Source: an uncultured Prevotella sp. (GTDB taxonomy: Bacteria; Bacteroidota; Bacteroidia; Bacteroidales; Bacteroidaceae). From it: 24,425 bases of DNA. Positions 8,320-18,400 of this stretch are shown here, piece by piece. Location of the stretch: the NCBI GenBank assembly GCA_900765465.1, contig CAAFRM010000214.1, forward strand, positions 1-24,425, in the 5' to 3' direction. The notes below the pieces were generated by a model. The model was not told the DNA's origin, searched no databases, and saw only the letters and a program-made list of their open reading frames with translations. The translations under genes and the position numbers were made by a program. How positions within the stretch are numbered: the stretch's first letter is position 1; every line of letters starts with the position of its first letter.

Positions 8320-11190
8320 ATGAAAACAAAGAATATATATATGTTGTCATTGCTTGCAGGCATGAGCCTGCCAGCAATGGCGCAGCAGGACATCGTGGAC
8401 TCTGTGGCATATAAAGACCAGACTGTTGATGTGGGTGCCAATCACACCTTCACCCGTGAGCAGTCAACTTCTGCCGTCAGCGTCATCACCAGCAAGGATG
8501 TCAACAAGCGTGGCGCACGCAACATTGGTAATAATATCTTGGGTTCAGGCTCTGGTTTTGTAGGTCTTGATGGCGCAGGCTTGTTTCATGCCCAGAATCC
8601 TACATTCTATATTCGTGGCGTTCAGTCTTCAAGTGGCAGCACTCCTCTTTTCATTGTTGATGGAGTGGAGCGTGCTATTGAGAATGTGGTAGCAGAGGAT
8701 GTGGAGAGCGTATCTATCCTGAAGGATGCAGCCGCAACTGCTCTCTATGGTTACAAGGGTGCTAATGGCGTAGTTCTGATTACTACCAAGCATGGTAAGT
8801 ACAATACCCAGTCGATTACTGCATCTTACGACCATGTGTTCTCTTTCCTGACCAATAAGCCTAAGATGGTAGATGCTGCTACATACGCATCTGCGGTGAA
8901 TGAGGCTTATCGCAACCAGGGTGGTTCTGCAATCTATAGTGATGCCGTCATTGATGCCTACAGAAAGGGTTCTAACCAGCTCTATTATCCAAATGTAAAC
9001 TGGGCAGATGAAACTTTCCGTAATGTATCAAACAACGATCGTTTCAACATCGAGCTCAAGGGTGGTACCAATAACTTCCGTTATTATACCAATGTGCAGT
9101 TGCTCACCAACAAGGGATTCATCAAGAATTTCCAGAACGACGGTTATTCGACACAGAATAAATATACCCGCGGAACCTTGCGCTCTAACATGGACATCGA
9201 CTTAGGTCCTAAGACCAAGTTGCATACCCACTTGTATGGCTTGCTGACAGAACAGTCGCAGCCTGGTGCTCAGGCTGATCTTTGGAGTATGATTTACAAG
9301 GTACCAGCCAATGCTTTCCCAGTGAAGGTTTCTGAAACGGTTTGGGGCGGTAATTCAGTATATACTACGAATAACCCAGTGGCTCAGAGCCAGGGTGCTG
9401 CCTATTACAAGAACCACCAGCGTGCTCTTTATGCTGATTTGGTATTGAATCAGGATCTCTCTTCCATCACCGAAGGATTGAGTGCACAGGCTCAGTTGGG
9501 TTACGATACCTGGTCGAATGTATATGAGGATCATTCCAAGACCTATCGCTACAGTTACTACGAGGTTCCAACCAATGGTGATGTGATAGCTGATGGTCAG
9601 GCAAAGATGTCTTCTGTGTTGGGTACCGACTCAAACATGGGTACTGGTTCTAACAACAACAACTGGATTCGTCGCTGTGTATGGAATGCAGCCATCAATT
9701 ATGATAGAACTTTTGCAGAGAAGCACAATGTGTATGGACAGTTGAAGTACGATTACGAGTACAACGACAAGACGGGTACTAACACCACCGTTTACCGTCA
9801 CAATGTATCTCTCTTCGCCCATTACGGCTTCGATAGCAGATATCTCTTGGATGTAGCACTCGTTGAGTCTGGTTCCAGCCGTCTGGCTCCTGGCAGCAAG
9901 TGGGCTTTCTCTCCAAATGTTTCTGCTGCATGGAACCTCTCTAACGAGGCTTTCATGAAAAACGTAAAGTGGGTTGACTTCCTGAAGTTGCGTGCATCTT
10001 GGGGTAACCAGTCACTCGACGTGCTCCCTGGCGATAACGTATGGACCTATTACGATCAGTTCTATCTGATGAATGGTAATTCTTATCCGTTCGATGCCAC
10101 TTATACTGGTACTCAATGGGGTAATACTTATCTCGGAACAGCACGTACTCAGGGACTCGGCCATGAGCAGTCTAGCAAGTTCAACGTAGGTTTCGATGCC
10201 ACTCTCTTTGGCAGTTTGAATATTTCTGCAGATTACTATTACCAGCACCGTTACAACATCTGGTATTCTACTGCAGGCAGCTATTCAGGAGTCTTCGGAT
10301 TGGACGCTCCTTATGAAAATGTAGGTATCATCAACCAGAAGGGCTTTGAGGTTTCTGCTGATTACAGCAAGAAACTCAACAAGGATCTCACCATCAGTTT
10401 GGGTGCATCCATGACATTGAACAAGACCATCGTTGAGGAGCAGGCTGAGACACCACAGCTCTTTGCCAATACCTCTTCTACAGGCAAGCGATATGGTCAG
10501 GCTTTCGGTTATGTTGCCAATGGCTTCTTCCAGAAGAGCGATGACCTGAATGGCGATGGAGTTATCTCTGCCGCAGAAATGAAGCAGTTGGGTTATCCTG
10601 TACAGAACTTTACTACGGTTTATCCTGGTGATATCAAGTATGTGGATTTGACGGATGACGGTAAGATTGATACCAACGACCGCAAGGCGATTGGTTACAG
10701 CACTACAGCGCCAGACCTCTATTACAACTTCCACCTGGGTGTGGAGTATAAGCGACTTGGTATCGATGCAATGTTCCAGGGAGTAGGCAAGTGGACTGGA
10801 TTCATGACTACCAATGGACTGTACCGTTCGGCTGTGGCAAGCAACACCTTGTCGCAGTATCTCTACGAGAACTCCTGGTCTTCAGAGCGCAGTAATACAG
10901 AGAATGCCAAGTTCCCACGTCTTTCTGCAACAAGCAATGCCAACAACAACACAAACAATACGCTCAATATGTTTGACCGCAGCTACCTGAAGCTCCGCTA
11001 TGTTGAGATGTACTACTACTTGCCAGAGGCATTGTTGAACAAGGCTGGTTTCATCAGCAATGTGAAGTTATATGTACGTGGTACCGACCTCTTTACAGCC
11101 GATCATCTCGACAAGGCGGATGCTGCTGCATATGGCACATCCCAGCCTCTTACCAGAAGTCTTCAGCTTGGAGCTGCAGTAACATTCTAA
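8320..11190 (+). CDS. SusC/RagA-family TonB-dependent transporter (SusC2), without the N-terminal regulatory-like domain
   Basis: Second SusC, 956 residues from the ATG at 8320; the in-frame ATG at 8308 would add MNLY. The choice of 8320 gives a standard signal peptide (MKTKNIYMLSLLAG, cleavage after AMA). Unlike SusC1 it lacks the carboxypeptidase-regulatory-like domain: the plug begins shortly after the signal (TSAVSVITSKDVNKRGARNI; FIVDGVERAIENVVAEDVES; ILKDAAATALYGYKGANGVV). The barrel contains the family's DDGKIDTNDRKAIGY acidic loop and ends SLQLGAAVTF with a terminal Phe. It sits between susD1 and susD2 in the same operon, 18 bases before susD2. A substrate distinct from that of SusC1, such as a different oligosaccharide size or decoration, is inferred from the duplicated arrangement only. 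Confidence 0.92.
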   Translation: MKTKNIYMLSLLAGMSLPAMAQQDIVDSVAYKDQTVDVGANHTFTREQSTSAVSVITSKDVNKRGARNIGNNILGSGSGFVGLDGAGLFHAQNPTFYIRGVQSSSGSTPLFIVDGVERAIENVVAEDVESVSILKDAAATALYGYKGANGVVLITTKHGKYNTQSITASYDHVFSFLTNKPKMVDAATYASAVNEAYRNQGGSAIYSDAVIDAYRKGSNQLYYPNVNWADETFRNVSNNDRFNIELKGGTNNFRYYTNVQLLTNKGFIKNFQNDGYSTQNKYTRGTLRSNMDIDLGPKTKLHTHLYGLLTEQSQPGAQADLWSMIYKVPANAFPVKVSETVWGGNSVYTTNNPVAQSQGAAYYKNHQRALYADLVLNQDLSSITEGLSAQAQLGYDTWSNVYEDHSKTYRYSYYEVPTNGDVIADGQAKMSSVLGTDSNMGTGSNNNNWIRRCVWNAAINYDRTFAEKHNVYGQLKYDYEYNDKTGTNTTVYRHNVSLFAHYGFDSRYLLDVALVESGSSRLAPGSKWAFSPNVSAAWNLSNEAFMKNVKWVDFLKLRASWGNQSLDVLPGDNVWTYYDQFYLMNGNSYPFDATYTGTQWGNTYLGTARTQGLGHEQSSKFNVGFDATLFGSLNISADYYYQHRYNIWYSTAGSYSGVFGLDAPYENVGIINQKGFEVSADYSKKLNKDLTISLGASMTLNKTIVEEQAETPQLFANTSSTGKRYGQAFGYVANGFFQKSDDLNGDGVISAAEMKQLGYPVQNFTTVYPGDIKYVDLTDDGKIDTNDRKAIGYSTTAPDLYYNFHLGVEYKRLGIDAMFQGVGKWTGFMTTNGLYRSAVASNTLSQYLYENSWSSERSNTENAKFPRLSATSNANNNTNNTLNMFDRSYLKLRYVEMYYYLPEALLNKAGFISNVKLYVRGTDLFTADHLDKADAAAYGTSQPLTRSLQLGAAVTF

Positions 11191-11208
11191 ATTTAAGGAA
11201 TTACGATT

Positions 11209-13035
11209 ATGAAAGTAAATAAAAAACTATTTTGCTTTGCATTGGCTGCTATGGCGTTGTCTTCTTGTAACATGGACTACAATGAATATACAGCTTACGA
11301 CAAGGAGTATATACAGCGCTCATTCAGCTATGTGGGTGGATTGATGACCACGATATACACAGATATCGATACAGACTGGGGTAACCTTTCGGGTGCCATG
11401 CTCTCTTCTGCAACAGATGAGTCGGAGTATAGCCACGATGGTAACTCCGTGGAAGATTTCTTCAATGGCAACTGGAGTGCATCTAATGCACACCAGACCA
11501 TCTGGTCTTCTGCTTATCAGGGCATCACCTATTGCAATGAGGTTATTGACAACTGGTCTAATCTGGAGTTTGACCAGTTCAAGCTCAATACCGATTACGA
11601 GAAGCAGATGTTTCTCTACAATAACTATCAGTATGAGGCTCGTTGGGCACGTGCTTATTTCTATTTCACCCTGGTTCGCCAGTATGGCGGTGTTCCTTTC
11701 AAGGATCATAACACCACAGGTACAGAAGAGACAGCTTTGCCACGCACCAGTTCTGATGACATCTTCAACTTCATTATCAAGGAGTGTGATGACATCAAGG
11801 ATAAGATTATCGAAGACTATGCCGGTAAATCGGATATGATTCTTTCTAAGGCAGAAACCGGTCGTGCCAACAAGTATGCAGTTCTTGCCTTGAAGGCTCA
11901 GGCAGCCCTCTATCATGCTTCACCTCTCTTCACCCAGGGTAAAACCGATGAGGAGAAGAAGAATCTCTGGGCCATTGCTGTAGCTGCCAACAAGGAATTG
12001 ATTGATGCGGCTGAGGCTAAGGGTTATGGCTTGGCAACCAACCTGGAAGACCTTTGGGGGAAGGAATATTATTCAAATGTTTCCAGCACCAAGGAGATTC
12101 TCTTTGCCCGTCGTACAGCTTCATCCAATTCCTTTGAGGGATATAACTTCCCAGTAGGTTATTCTTCTGGTCAGGGCGGTAACTGTCCAACCCAGGATCT
12201 CGTTGATGCATTTGAGTGTACTGATGGTAAGAGTATTTCAGAGAGTCCTCTCTATGATGCGAACGATCCTTACGCCAACCGTGACCCTCGCCTTGCCAAG
12301 ACTGTCGTAGTGAATGGCGAGGCATGGCCTAACGACTTGGCAGCTTACAATAGTGAGCATCCAACTATCGAGACTTATGTGGGTGGCTATCACTCTCGCA
12401 CTGGTAATGCGGCAGGTAAGTCTTACGCTACTACCACCGGCTATTATCTGAAGAAGTTCTGTAATGCCGATCAGATTCTCCGTGCCCGTTCTGGTTATGC
12501 TGTTACTACTTCACCTCACGGATGGCTGACCTTCCGTATGGGTGGCATGTATTTGAACTATGCCGAGGCTCTCTATCAGTATTTCAAGGCTAGCGGCAGC
12601 GGAAATGCAGCTGATGCAAGTGGTGCAGTAGAATATAAGGATGCAGAAGGCAATGCGCAGAGTATTACTGTTCCTGCTACTCAGACTGCAGCCAAGATGG
12701 CGAGCAAGACTCGTGAGCGTTCAAGTATGCCAGCTTTTGCAACCGGTATGACCAACGCTGAGTTCTGGGCTGAGTATAAGAATGAGCGCCGCGTGGAGCT
12801 TGCCTTCGAGGGACACCGTTTCTACGACGTGCGTCGCTGGATGGAGGATGGCGATAAGTTCATGAACATCCACCGCATGGAAATCACCAAGAACGAGGAT
12901 GGTACCTTGACATATAATAAGGTGGCAGTGACTCGTGGTGACGGACAGTGGCAGAGCAAATGGAACCTCTTCCCATTCAACCAGACTGAAATCATGAAGT
13001 CGGGTGGTGCCATTACCCAGAATCCTGGATGGTAA
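11209..13035 (+). CDS. RagB/SusD-family surface glycan-binding lipoprotein (SusD2)
   Basis: 608 residues, a normal SusD length. The signal peptide ends in a lipobox with Cys20 (ALSSC) followed by NMDYNE, predicting a lipid-anchored surface protein. SusD features are YEARWARAYFYFTLVRQYGG starting near 143, ARRTASSNSFEGYNFPVGYS in the binding-face half, the C-terminal block WAEYKNERRVELAFEGHRFY near 520-539 with DVRRWM following, and the terminal TQNPGW. Many surface aromatics are present, but which ones contact glycan cannot be told from sequence. It partners with SusC2, starting 18 bases after it. It differs strongly from SusD1 in length and sequence, so the pair is not a recent tandem duplication. 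Confidence 0.93.
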   Translation: MKVNKKLFCFALAAMALSSCNMDYNEYTAYDKEYIQRSFSYVGGLMTTIYTDIDTDWGNLSGAMLSSATDESEYSHDGNSVEDFFNGNWSASNAHQTIWSSAYQGITYCNEVIDNWSNLEFDQFKLNTDYEKQMFLYNNYQYEARWARAYFYFTLVRQYGGVPFKDHNTTGTEETALPRTSSDDIFNFIIKECDDIKDKIIEDYAGKSDMILSKAETGRANKYAVLALKAQAALYHASPLFTQGKTDEEKKNLWAIAVAANKELIDAAEAKGYGLATNLEDLWGKEYYSNVSSTKEILFARRTASSNSFEGYNFPVGYSSGQGGNCPTQDLVDAFECTDGKSISESPLYDANDPYANRDPRLAKTVVVNGEAWPNDLAAYNSEHPTIETYVGGYHSRTGNAAGKSYATTTGYYLKKFCNADQILRARSGYAVTTSPHGWLTFRMGGMYLNYAEALYQYFKASGSGNAADASGAVEYKDAEGNAQSITVPATQTAAKMASKTRERSSMPAFATGMTNAEFWAEYKNERRVELAFEGHRFYDVRRWMEDGDKFMNIHRMEITKNEDGTLTYNKVAVTRGDGQWQSKWNLFPFNQTEIMKSGGAITQNPGW

Positions 13036-13081
13036 TCCTCCTGCTTCCCAAAAGAACAAAGATTTTGAATCTCCTGTCAGA

Positions 13082-13116
13082 AATCATTTCGCCCACCTTC
13101 GGGTGGGCAGATGATT
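13082..13116 (+). promoter_or_regulatory. Intercistronic hairpin with UUCG loop, no T-tract
   Basis: GCCCACC (13091-13097), loop TTCG (13098-13101) and GGTGGGC (13102-13108) form a perfect 7-bp GC-rich stem. Flanking AATCAT (13082-13087) and ATGATT (13111-13116) extend the structure across a small internal loop. No run of T follows on the + strand, so it is not a standard intrinsic terminator. It lies in the 135-base gap between susD2 and the next gene. An mRNA 3'-end stabiliser or processing signal that sets relative expression is more likely; leaky termination is possible. Confidence 0.6.
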
Positions 13117-13170
13117 GGGGATAAGGACAAAATATTAAAATCAAATTATTAACAACTAAACGTTTTAACA

Positions 13171-15294
13171 ATGAAAAAGTTTACTTTTATTGCAATGCTT
13201 TTGGCTGTATTCGCAATGACAGCAAAGGCGCAGGTGATGGACAAGTACTTCTTCAAGGTGCCAACTGATAAGATGTCTGAGGGCTGGATAATCCAGGATG
13301 CAGGCAACTTCGCAGCAACACCAGGTAAGGAGTATCTTGAGGTTCAGAACAAGAAGAATGGTGGACGTATGCTCAACTATTTCTGGAATGAGGCTGCATG
13401 GGCTGGTGTAGATCCTGCTACTCTTCCTAATAGCTCTTACAAGTTCACGATGGATTTGAACATGTCTAACATGGCTGCCCGTGCCGACATGGAGTTTACG
13501 CTTCTTCCTGTAAATATGTGTACTTCTACAGACAACCGCATAAGTACTCATAACTATCACTGGTACAAGGTGAACGAAGGTGATGACTATTTCTTCCGCT
13601 GGAGAGTGGGCGAGAAGCCTGCTGCCGCTAATGGTGACTTCACTATTTGGATTAACGAGGAGCCAACAGCAAAGAACGACTGGAATCAGACTACAGAGGA
13701 GACTCTTACCCTCTCAAGCCAAAAGACTTACAAGTTTGCTGTAGTTATCAATACTGCAGCTAAGACTGCTACCTATACCATTTCTGATGAAGAAGGTACA
13801 GTTCAGAAGACAGGTGTTCACAAGTATACTTGTGAAGAGAATCGTGCCGGTATCTTCGTGTTCGGTATGAATGGTACTTCTACACACCAGCTCTCTAACA
13901 TCGGTCTTTCTTACGAGGCAGAGGGTCCATTCGCTCAGGAGCCATCCGTAGATTTGCTTGCAGCTATTGGTGAGCAGCGCGCTTATTACGTAACATTCCC
14001 AGAGGGTCATACCCTGCATTGGACCCAGCTCGGTGATGCTGAGGGCCTTGATGGTACAGCTTACGCTAATGGTGAGGAGTGCTCTGTAGCTTATGGTGAT
14101 GCAACTGATACCCGCGAGATGGAGACCAGCGGTGATGGTGGTTCTAAGGTCATCTTCTGCAACAAGTCTGGTCAGTTGAAGGTTTGGACAACTCTTGAGG
14201 ACAATGAAGAGAACAAGTCTAACGAGATTGTAAATGATGTAGTTTGCGAGCAGATTGCCATGCCTACACCATCAGCTTCAATTGTAAACGTAGAGGAGGG
14301 TTACAAGAAGGTTTATCAGATTGTGGCAGATAACTCTGAGACTTTGATGAAGCCTACTGTTACTATCCACTATAAGAAGACTGTTGATGGTGTGGCAACT
14401 GAGGGTAATGTGTTGACAGGTGAGACTATCACATTGGATGGTAAGGGATCTTTGGAACTTTATTCTTATGATGGTACCCACCCAGAAAATATGCCTTGGT
14501 ATGCTCCATCAAAGAAGGTTACCGTAGAAAACAATGTTGAGTATGTTGTAGCAGAAGAAAAGAATTATGCTTGGAGTAAGGAGGAGTGTGATGCAGCAAA
14601 GGCTGGCTTCTCTGTAACTGAGATTGTTGATAATGCCAACAAGTCACACTGGGATCGTGTTTATTCAACACAGATGTATGGTTATGATGCGACTGGTAAT
14701 GCTACAGCTTGTACAGATGCAGATGCAGCTAACTATGTATCTACCAAGAAGGGTCATGGTTTCTATGATATGTCATGTATCGGTACTGATGATGCTAAGT
14801 GGAATGTTCAGGTTCCTGAGGATGCAACAACAGCATTCGCTCCATTGGCTCCAACAGCAGATTTCCTTGCCAACTCTAAGTATGTAGCTTCTGCATGGAG
14901 TATCTTCCCACTCGAGGGTATCGTTTACTACAACACAGCAGTTACAAATGCTAATCTAACTCTCGACGCTAAGTACACTTCTGACGATGCTAGCAAGCCA
15001 AACTTCTACATCGTTCATACTCGTAATGGTTATGACCGTCCTGACAAGGGTGATTGCAACAAGACTACAGTTTGTGTAGCAGGTGAGAATTTCAACCTCT
15101 ATCGTTACGATACAGCTATCTGCGACGTAAAGGTTATGACTTACAAGGGCTTTGCTCCTAACACAACAGGCATCTCTTCAGTAAATGCTGCTGAGGTTGC
15201 TGCTCCTGCTGTTAAGAAGGTGATGACAAAGGATGGTCTCGTAATCGTTAAGGGTAACAAGACATTCTCTTTGTCTGGTGCTCAGATGAAGTAA
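13171..15294 (+). CDS. Secreted protein of unknown function in the PUL, possible glycan-binding protein
   Basis: The 707-aa product has a clear Sec signal peptide (MKKFTFIAMLLAVFAMTAKA, cleaved before Q21) but no lipobox cysteine, so it is not an evident lipoprotein. I recognise no catalytic family. About 21-255 looks beta-rich and lectin-like, with alternating strand patterns. About 360-460 may be an Ig-like module (KPTVTIHYKK...GSLELYSYDGTHP). About 460-660 is an uncharacterised block rich in Tyr, Trp, Asp and Asn. The last 44 residues begin TTGISSV and end FSLSGAQMK, resembling the C-terminal tails of many secreted Prevotella proteins. Its place directly after susD2 is where PULs often encode surface glycan-binding proteins, which is the basis for the suggested role. 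It precedes a strong terminator, so it is the last gene of the susC1 operon. Confidence 0.85.
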   Translation: MKKFTFIAMLLAVFAMTAKAQVMDKYFFKVPTDKMSEGWIIQDAGNFAATPGKEYLEVQNKKNGGRMLNYFWNEAAWAGVDPATLPNSSYKFTMDLNMSNMAARADMEFTLLPVNMCTSTDNRISTHNYHWYKVNEGDDYFFRWRVGEKPAAANGDFTIWINEEPTAKNDWNQTTEETLTLSSQKTYKFAVVINTAAKTATYTISDEEGTVQKTGVHKYTCEENRAGIFVFGMNGTSTHQLSNIGLSYEAEGPFAQEPSVDLLAAIGEQRAYYVTFPEGHTLHWTQLGDAEGLDGTAYANGEECSVAYGDATDTREMETSGDGGSKVIFCNKSGQLKVWTTLEDNEENKSNEIVNDVVCEQIAMPTPSASIVNVEEGYKKVYQIVADNSETLMKPTVTIHYKKTVDGVATEGNVLTGETITLDGKGSLELYSYDGTHPENMPWYAPSKKVTVENNVEYVVAEEKNYAWSKEECDAAKAGFSVTEIVDNANKSHWDRVYSTQMYGYDATGNATACTDADAANYVSTKKGHGFYDMSCIGTDDAKWNVQVPEDATTAFAPLAPTADFLANSKYVASAWSIFPLEGIVYYNTAVTNANLTLDAKYTSDDASKPNFYIVHTRNGYDRPDKGDCNKTTVCVAGENFNLYRYDTAICDVKVMTYKGFAPNTTGISSVNAAEVAAPAVKKVMTKDGLVIVKGNKTFSLSGAQMK

Positions 15295-15324
15295 TATCGA
15301 AATTACGATAACATAAATAATAAT

Positions 15325-15351
15325 AAAGGGTGCAGCAATGCACCCTTTTTT
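15325..15351 (+). terminator. Rho-independent terminator ending the susC1 operon
   Basis: AAAGGGTGCA (15325-15334), loop GCAA, TGCACCCTTT (15339-15348) give a perfect 10-bp stem running into six T residues at 15346-15351. It lies 31 bases after the stop of the secreted-protein gene and separates it from the PL11 gene. Confidence 0.9.
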
Positions 15352-15428
15352 GGGTTCTTATATGCTGTTTTTATCAAAAAATAAAGTAATAAATCAGAAT
15401 TTATGGATGGTTCTTCATTATTTATGTG

Positions 15429-15436
15429 TATCTTTG
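15429..15436 (+). promoter_or_regulatory. Probable -7 box of the PL11 gene promoter
   Basis: TATCTTTG matches the Bacteroidota -7 consensus TAnnTTTG and stands 51 bases before the ATG at 15488, downstream of a strong terminator, so the gene needs its own promoter. No good TTTG box is visible at the -33 position (around 15405-15410), which suggests dependence on an activator or simply a weak promoter. Confidence 0.55.
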
Positions 15437-15487
15437 CCACCAAATTATAAGAAGAATAAACAAACAACATAATAACCTACGATTATA

Positions 15488-18400
15488 ATGAATAAAAAAT
15501 TACTTGCAACATCAGCTTTGGCTTTGTTGGTTAGCATGGGTGCCAATGCCCAGCGATTCACCGATAAACTAGACCGTGGATTGGTGGCAGTGAAAACCAC
15601 CAAGGGTGTCTATTGCTCATGGCGTATCCAGGCCGATGAGTATTACGATGTGAAGTACAATCTCTATCGAGATGGTACAAGGGTAAACGCTGAACCATTG
15701 GAGGTATCTAACTTTACGGATACTTCTGGCTCAGAAAGTAGTCAATATACCGTGAAGGCGGTATTGAATGGAGTAGAGCAGCAGGCTTCTAAGGCTGCTA
15801 CTGTATTCAAGAGCAATTATAAGGAAATCAAGATTAAGCACGATGCATCGCTCAAGGCTACTTATGAGCCTAATGATGCCTGCTGCGCCGATGTGGATGG
15901 CGATGGCGAGGTGGAAATCCTGATGAAGTTCACCAATAAGGAGGAGGGTGAACAACTCTATCCAAAGAATGGACCTACCATCGATGGCGTTGAGACCAAG
16001 GAGTATTCCATGTTGGCTTGTCTGAAACAGGATGGTACCGTGCTCTGGTGGGTGAACTGTGGCCCTAACATGGGTGATTTCCAGAACAACGAGCAGAACA
16101 TCGTTGGCTACGACTGGGATATGGATGGCAAGGCTGAGGTCGTGATGCGTCTCGAAGAAGGCTCTACCGTCCACATGGCTGATGGTACTACTTATACCAT
16201 TGGTGCAGATGGCAAGAATGGTACATCATGGACCAACTATCGTGAGCCAAAGGCTTCTGGTTCCGTAGAATGGTTTACCCATTATGGCAAGGAGTTCCTC
16301 TGGTATTGCGAGGGTGCTACCGGTAAGCCATACCAGTGCATCGATTTCCCATTGAAGCGTCTGGAAGATGGAGAGAAAGATTTGAAGGCAGCATGGGGTG
16401 ATGGCTATGGTCATCGCAGCAGCAAGTACTTCTTCGGCGCTCCTTATCTGGATGGCAAGCATCCTAGCATCTTCCTGGGCCGTGGTATCTATACCCGCCA
16501 CAAGTTCATCGCATACGATGTAGATCCAAAAACTCACGATTTGAAGGTTCGCTGGAAGTGGACCAACAACCAGCCAGGTTCTCCTTGGTATGGTCAGGGT
16601 TACCACAACTATATCGTTGCCGATGTGGATTGGGATGGACGTGATGAGATTGTATGGGGTTCTATGGTGATTGATGATAACGGCAAGGGACTCTCTACTA
16701 CAGGTCTCGGTCATGGTGATGCCCAGCATATAGGAGATTTCAATCCTTATATCCATGGTCAGGAGATGTTCGCTTGTAATGAGGATAATCCATCCAACAA
16801 CTATCGTGACGCAACAACCAGCAAGATATATTATCGAAAGACTGATACCAACGATGATGGTCGTTGCCTGGCAGGTAATTTCTATAATGATTTCCCTGGA
16901 GCTGTTGGTCATAGTGCACACGATACTCCTATCTCTACGGTCACAAATAATCATGTGAGTACCAATACCAATGGCCTCAGCATGAACTTCCGTATCTATT
17001 GGGATGGCGACCTTCTGGAGGAATGCTTCAATGATACGGAGGTAACCAAACCGGGTGTTGGAAGAATTGCGAAGATGGAAGGCGCTTATTCAAACAACAG
17101 TACCAAGGCAACACCTTGCTATCAGGGTGATATCTTTGGTGACTGGCGCGAGGAAATTATCGAGCGTACTGCCGATAACAACATCCGCATCTATACCACT
17201 ACCGAGCCAACCAAGTGGCGTAACTACTCTTTGTGGTACGATCATCAGTATCGCAATGGTATGGTATGGCAGCCATGTGGCTACAATCAGCCACCTCATG
17301 CATCCTACTTCCTCGGCGAGTTGGAAGGCATCACCATTGCCCCTCCACCACTCACCACTACAGGTCGTGAAGAGGTTGGTTCTTCTATTTCTAAGTCATT
17401 GGATGGCAAGCATGCTCTTCTCGCTACTACTGGCGATGCCACAGTAAGCGTGGCTGATGGTGCTGCTCCTGCTATCTTTACCGACAATGCCCCTTCTTGG
17501 GTGCAGGGTACGGCTGCCAGCGAGTGCAAGACCAAGGATACGGAGATTAAATATACCTATTATACCCATACTTTGACTGGTGGTGCCTTTACAGGCGGCA
17601 TGCGCCTGGTTAAGCAGGGTGACGGTACTTTGGTATTGCCTAACGTAACGCAGACTTATACTGGCAAGACTGATGTCTGGGCAGGTACTTTGCAATTTGA
17701 CGGCATCATGGAAAGCAGTCCTGTATGGCTCAATCGCTTTGCGGAGTTGAACTCTAACGGCGGTAACTTCAAGGGTGGTATCAAGGCTGATTATGGTTCT
17801 GTGATTCGTCCTGGAGGTAAGGAGAATATCGGAACTCTGACCACTTCTTCACTCGACCTGGGTTTCGGCGCACGTGTCGTATTCGATGCCAAGGATGCCA
17901 ACGTTGATAAGTTGGTAGCTGCCAAGATGAGCATTGAGAAGAAGACTTGGGAAAATGGTCCTCAGTATAGCGCTCCTGTCTTTGAATTTGCTACCGCTCC
18001 AGCACCAGGTACTTATGTCTTGGCAGAGGTAGGTGAACTGACAGGCAAGCTTTCTGATATCGTAGTAGAGGGACTTGCAGGACATAAGTTTGCCTTGGAA
18101 TATAAAGATGGCAAGATTGTCTTGAATATTTCTGATACCCGTAATAACGAGAGCAGCGTATGGACAGGTGAGAAGGGTTCTGTCTGGGACTTGATGTCAA
18201 CAGAGAACTTCAGTTCTTCAGACAAGATGTTCGTCACAGGCGATGAACTGACCTTCAATGATGATGCGTCTACAACAGATGTGAACCTTGCAGAGGATGT
18301 AACTCCTGGAAATATCTTCTTCAAGAACAACAAGAAGGATTATAGCCTTGCAGGTAAGGGTTCTATCTTGGGTAAAGGTTCGCTGAACGTAGAGGGTACA

